Positions 5,831 through 6,048 of a stretch of DNA of 6,048 nucleotides are shown one piece after another. The notes below the pieces were generated by a model. The model saw only the letters and a list, made by a program, of their open reading frames with translations, was not told the DNA's origin and ran no database searches. How positions within the stretch are numbered: position 1 is the first letter of the stretch; each line of letters starts with the position of its first letter. The DNA lies in NCBI GenBank assembly GCA_947630775.1, contig CANRIY010000097.1, forward strand, positions 1-6,048. The letters run 5' to 3'. The stretch is from an uncultured Clostridia bacterium. GTDB lineage: Bacteria > Bacillota > Clostridia > Christensenellales > Borkfalkiaceae. The position numbers and the translations under genes are program-made.

Positions 5831-5881
5831 GAAAATTTTGCACTTCTGCCAAAGATTGATAATCTTTGGCGCAAAATTTTC
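5831..5881. repeat. Long inverted repeat, 21 paired bases with a one-sided bulge
   Basis: Outer arms GAAAATTTTGC (5831-5841) and GCAAAATTTTC (5871-5881) are perfectly complementary over 11 bp. Inner arms GCCAAAGATT (5848-5857) and AATCTTTGGC (5861-5870) are perfect over 10 bp around a GAT loop. The only irregularity is ACTTCT (5842-5847), unpaired on one side. No coding frame or long U tract goes with it. It could be a small non-autonomous repeat, a terminator of a gene beyond the right edge, or a structured RNA; the sequence does not decide. Confidence 0.7.
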
Positions 5882-5884
5882 TTG

Positions 5885-5961
5885 GCATTTGCTCATTTGT
5901 TCGGGCAAATGCTGACCGAACGCGGGTCTCTACCCGCGTGAGACAGTACCCGCGCAGCGGG
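5885..5961. repeat. Cluster of overlapping, partly exclusive short inverted repeats
   Basis: GCATTTGC (5885-5892) can pair with GCAAATGC (5905-5912). GTTCGG (5899-5904) can pair with CCGAAC (5916-5921), which lies across the first hairpin. ACGCGGGT (5920-5927) pairs with ACCCGCGT (5932-5939) around CTCT. GTCTC (5926-5930) can instead pair with GAGAC (5940-5944). CCCGC (5949-5953) pairs with GCGGG (5957-5961). TACCCGCG occurs twice, at 5931 and 5947. No open reading frame here looks real. The arrangement suggests an intergenic repeat element or a switching RNA, with no clear strand. Confidence 0.5.
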
Positions 5962-5968
5962 GGATAGG

Positions 5969-6048
5969 GTTCTCGCTGCCCCTCTTAGGGGAAGTGGCGA
6001 ACAAAGTGAGCCAAAGGGGTTTCAAAAACCCCTCAGTCGCGCAAGGGC
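5969..6048. repeat. Hairpin-rich interspersed-repeat-like sequence running off the window edge
   Basis: CCCCT-CTT-AGGGG (5979-5991) lies inside a TCGC/GCGA outer pair (5973-5976 with 5997-6000). AGGGGTTT (6015-6022) pairs perfectly with AAACCCCT (6026-6033) around CAA. The stretch CCCCTCAGTCGC near the edge, together with the CCCCTCTTAGGGG hairpin, resembles intergenic palindromic repeats that I recall from gut Clostridia genomes. No coding potential is apparent. The right boundary is outside the window. Confidence 0.5.

Noticed and set aside
5649..5915. Short open frames on both strands upstream of rplS
   Set aside because: They cover the rplS promoter, leader and palindromes, have unusual Phe/Lys/Cys-rich composition and lack ribosome-binding sites.
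5276..5941. 221-codon plus-strand open frame across rplS and its upstream region
   Set aside because: It is antisense to L19, runs through the terminator, promoter and hairpins, and has no protein-like pattern.
5831..5961. CRISPR array or insertion sequence in the repeat-rich region
   Set aside because: The repeats are inverted rather than regularly spaced direct repeats, no spacer pattern exists, and no transposase or clear target duplication is visible.

Overview
This is a compact bacterial chromosomal segment in which every convincing gene lies on the minus strand. The proteins match Bacillota families. The moderately high GC in coding DNA, with AT-rich gaps between transcription units, fits a Clostridia-type lineage, possibly a gut one; that placement is inference from gene content and repeat style, not from a marker tree.

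Reading in the direction of transcription (right to left), 5718-6048 is non-coding and full of inverted repeats. Next comes a free-standing ribosomal protein gene, rplS (5303-5644). It has its own promoter (TTGCCT, 17 nt, TATAAT), a compact structured leader that may be an L19 leader element, a strong Shine-Dalgarno sequence, and a rho-independent terminator directly after its stop codon.

After a 144-base AT-rich gap with a near-consensus promoter (TTTACA, 17 nt, TAGAAT) and two palindromes comes a tightly packed four-gene unit. It holds a 725-residue multi-pass membrane protein related to the GT39/PMT protein-mannosyltransferase superfamily, then comM (YifB AAA+ ATPase), dprA (RecA loader for incoming single-stranded DNA) and topA (DNA topoisomerase I, only the first 123 residues inside the window). 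Gaps are 17, 2 and 16 nt, so the four genes are probably co-transcribed. ComM and DprA both act on DNA taken up by transformation, and TopA is their usual Bacillota neighbour.

The most interesting object is the membrane protein. It keeps the fold signature of a bacterial PMT-family glycosyltransferase but appears to have lost nearly all of the family's catalytic motifs, and it stands where Bacillota usually carry lepB-rbgA-rnhB-yraN between rplS and comM. The second area worth attention is the dense set of perfect and mutually exclusive inverted repeats upstream of rplS. No CRISPR array, tRNA, rRNA, transposase or phage gene is visible.
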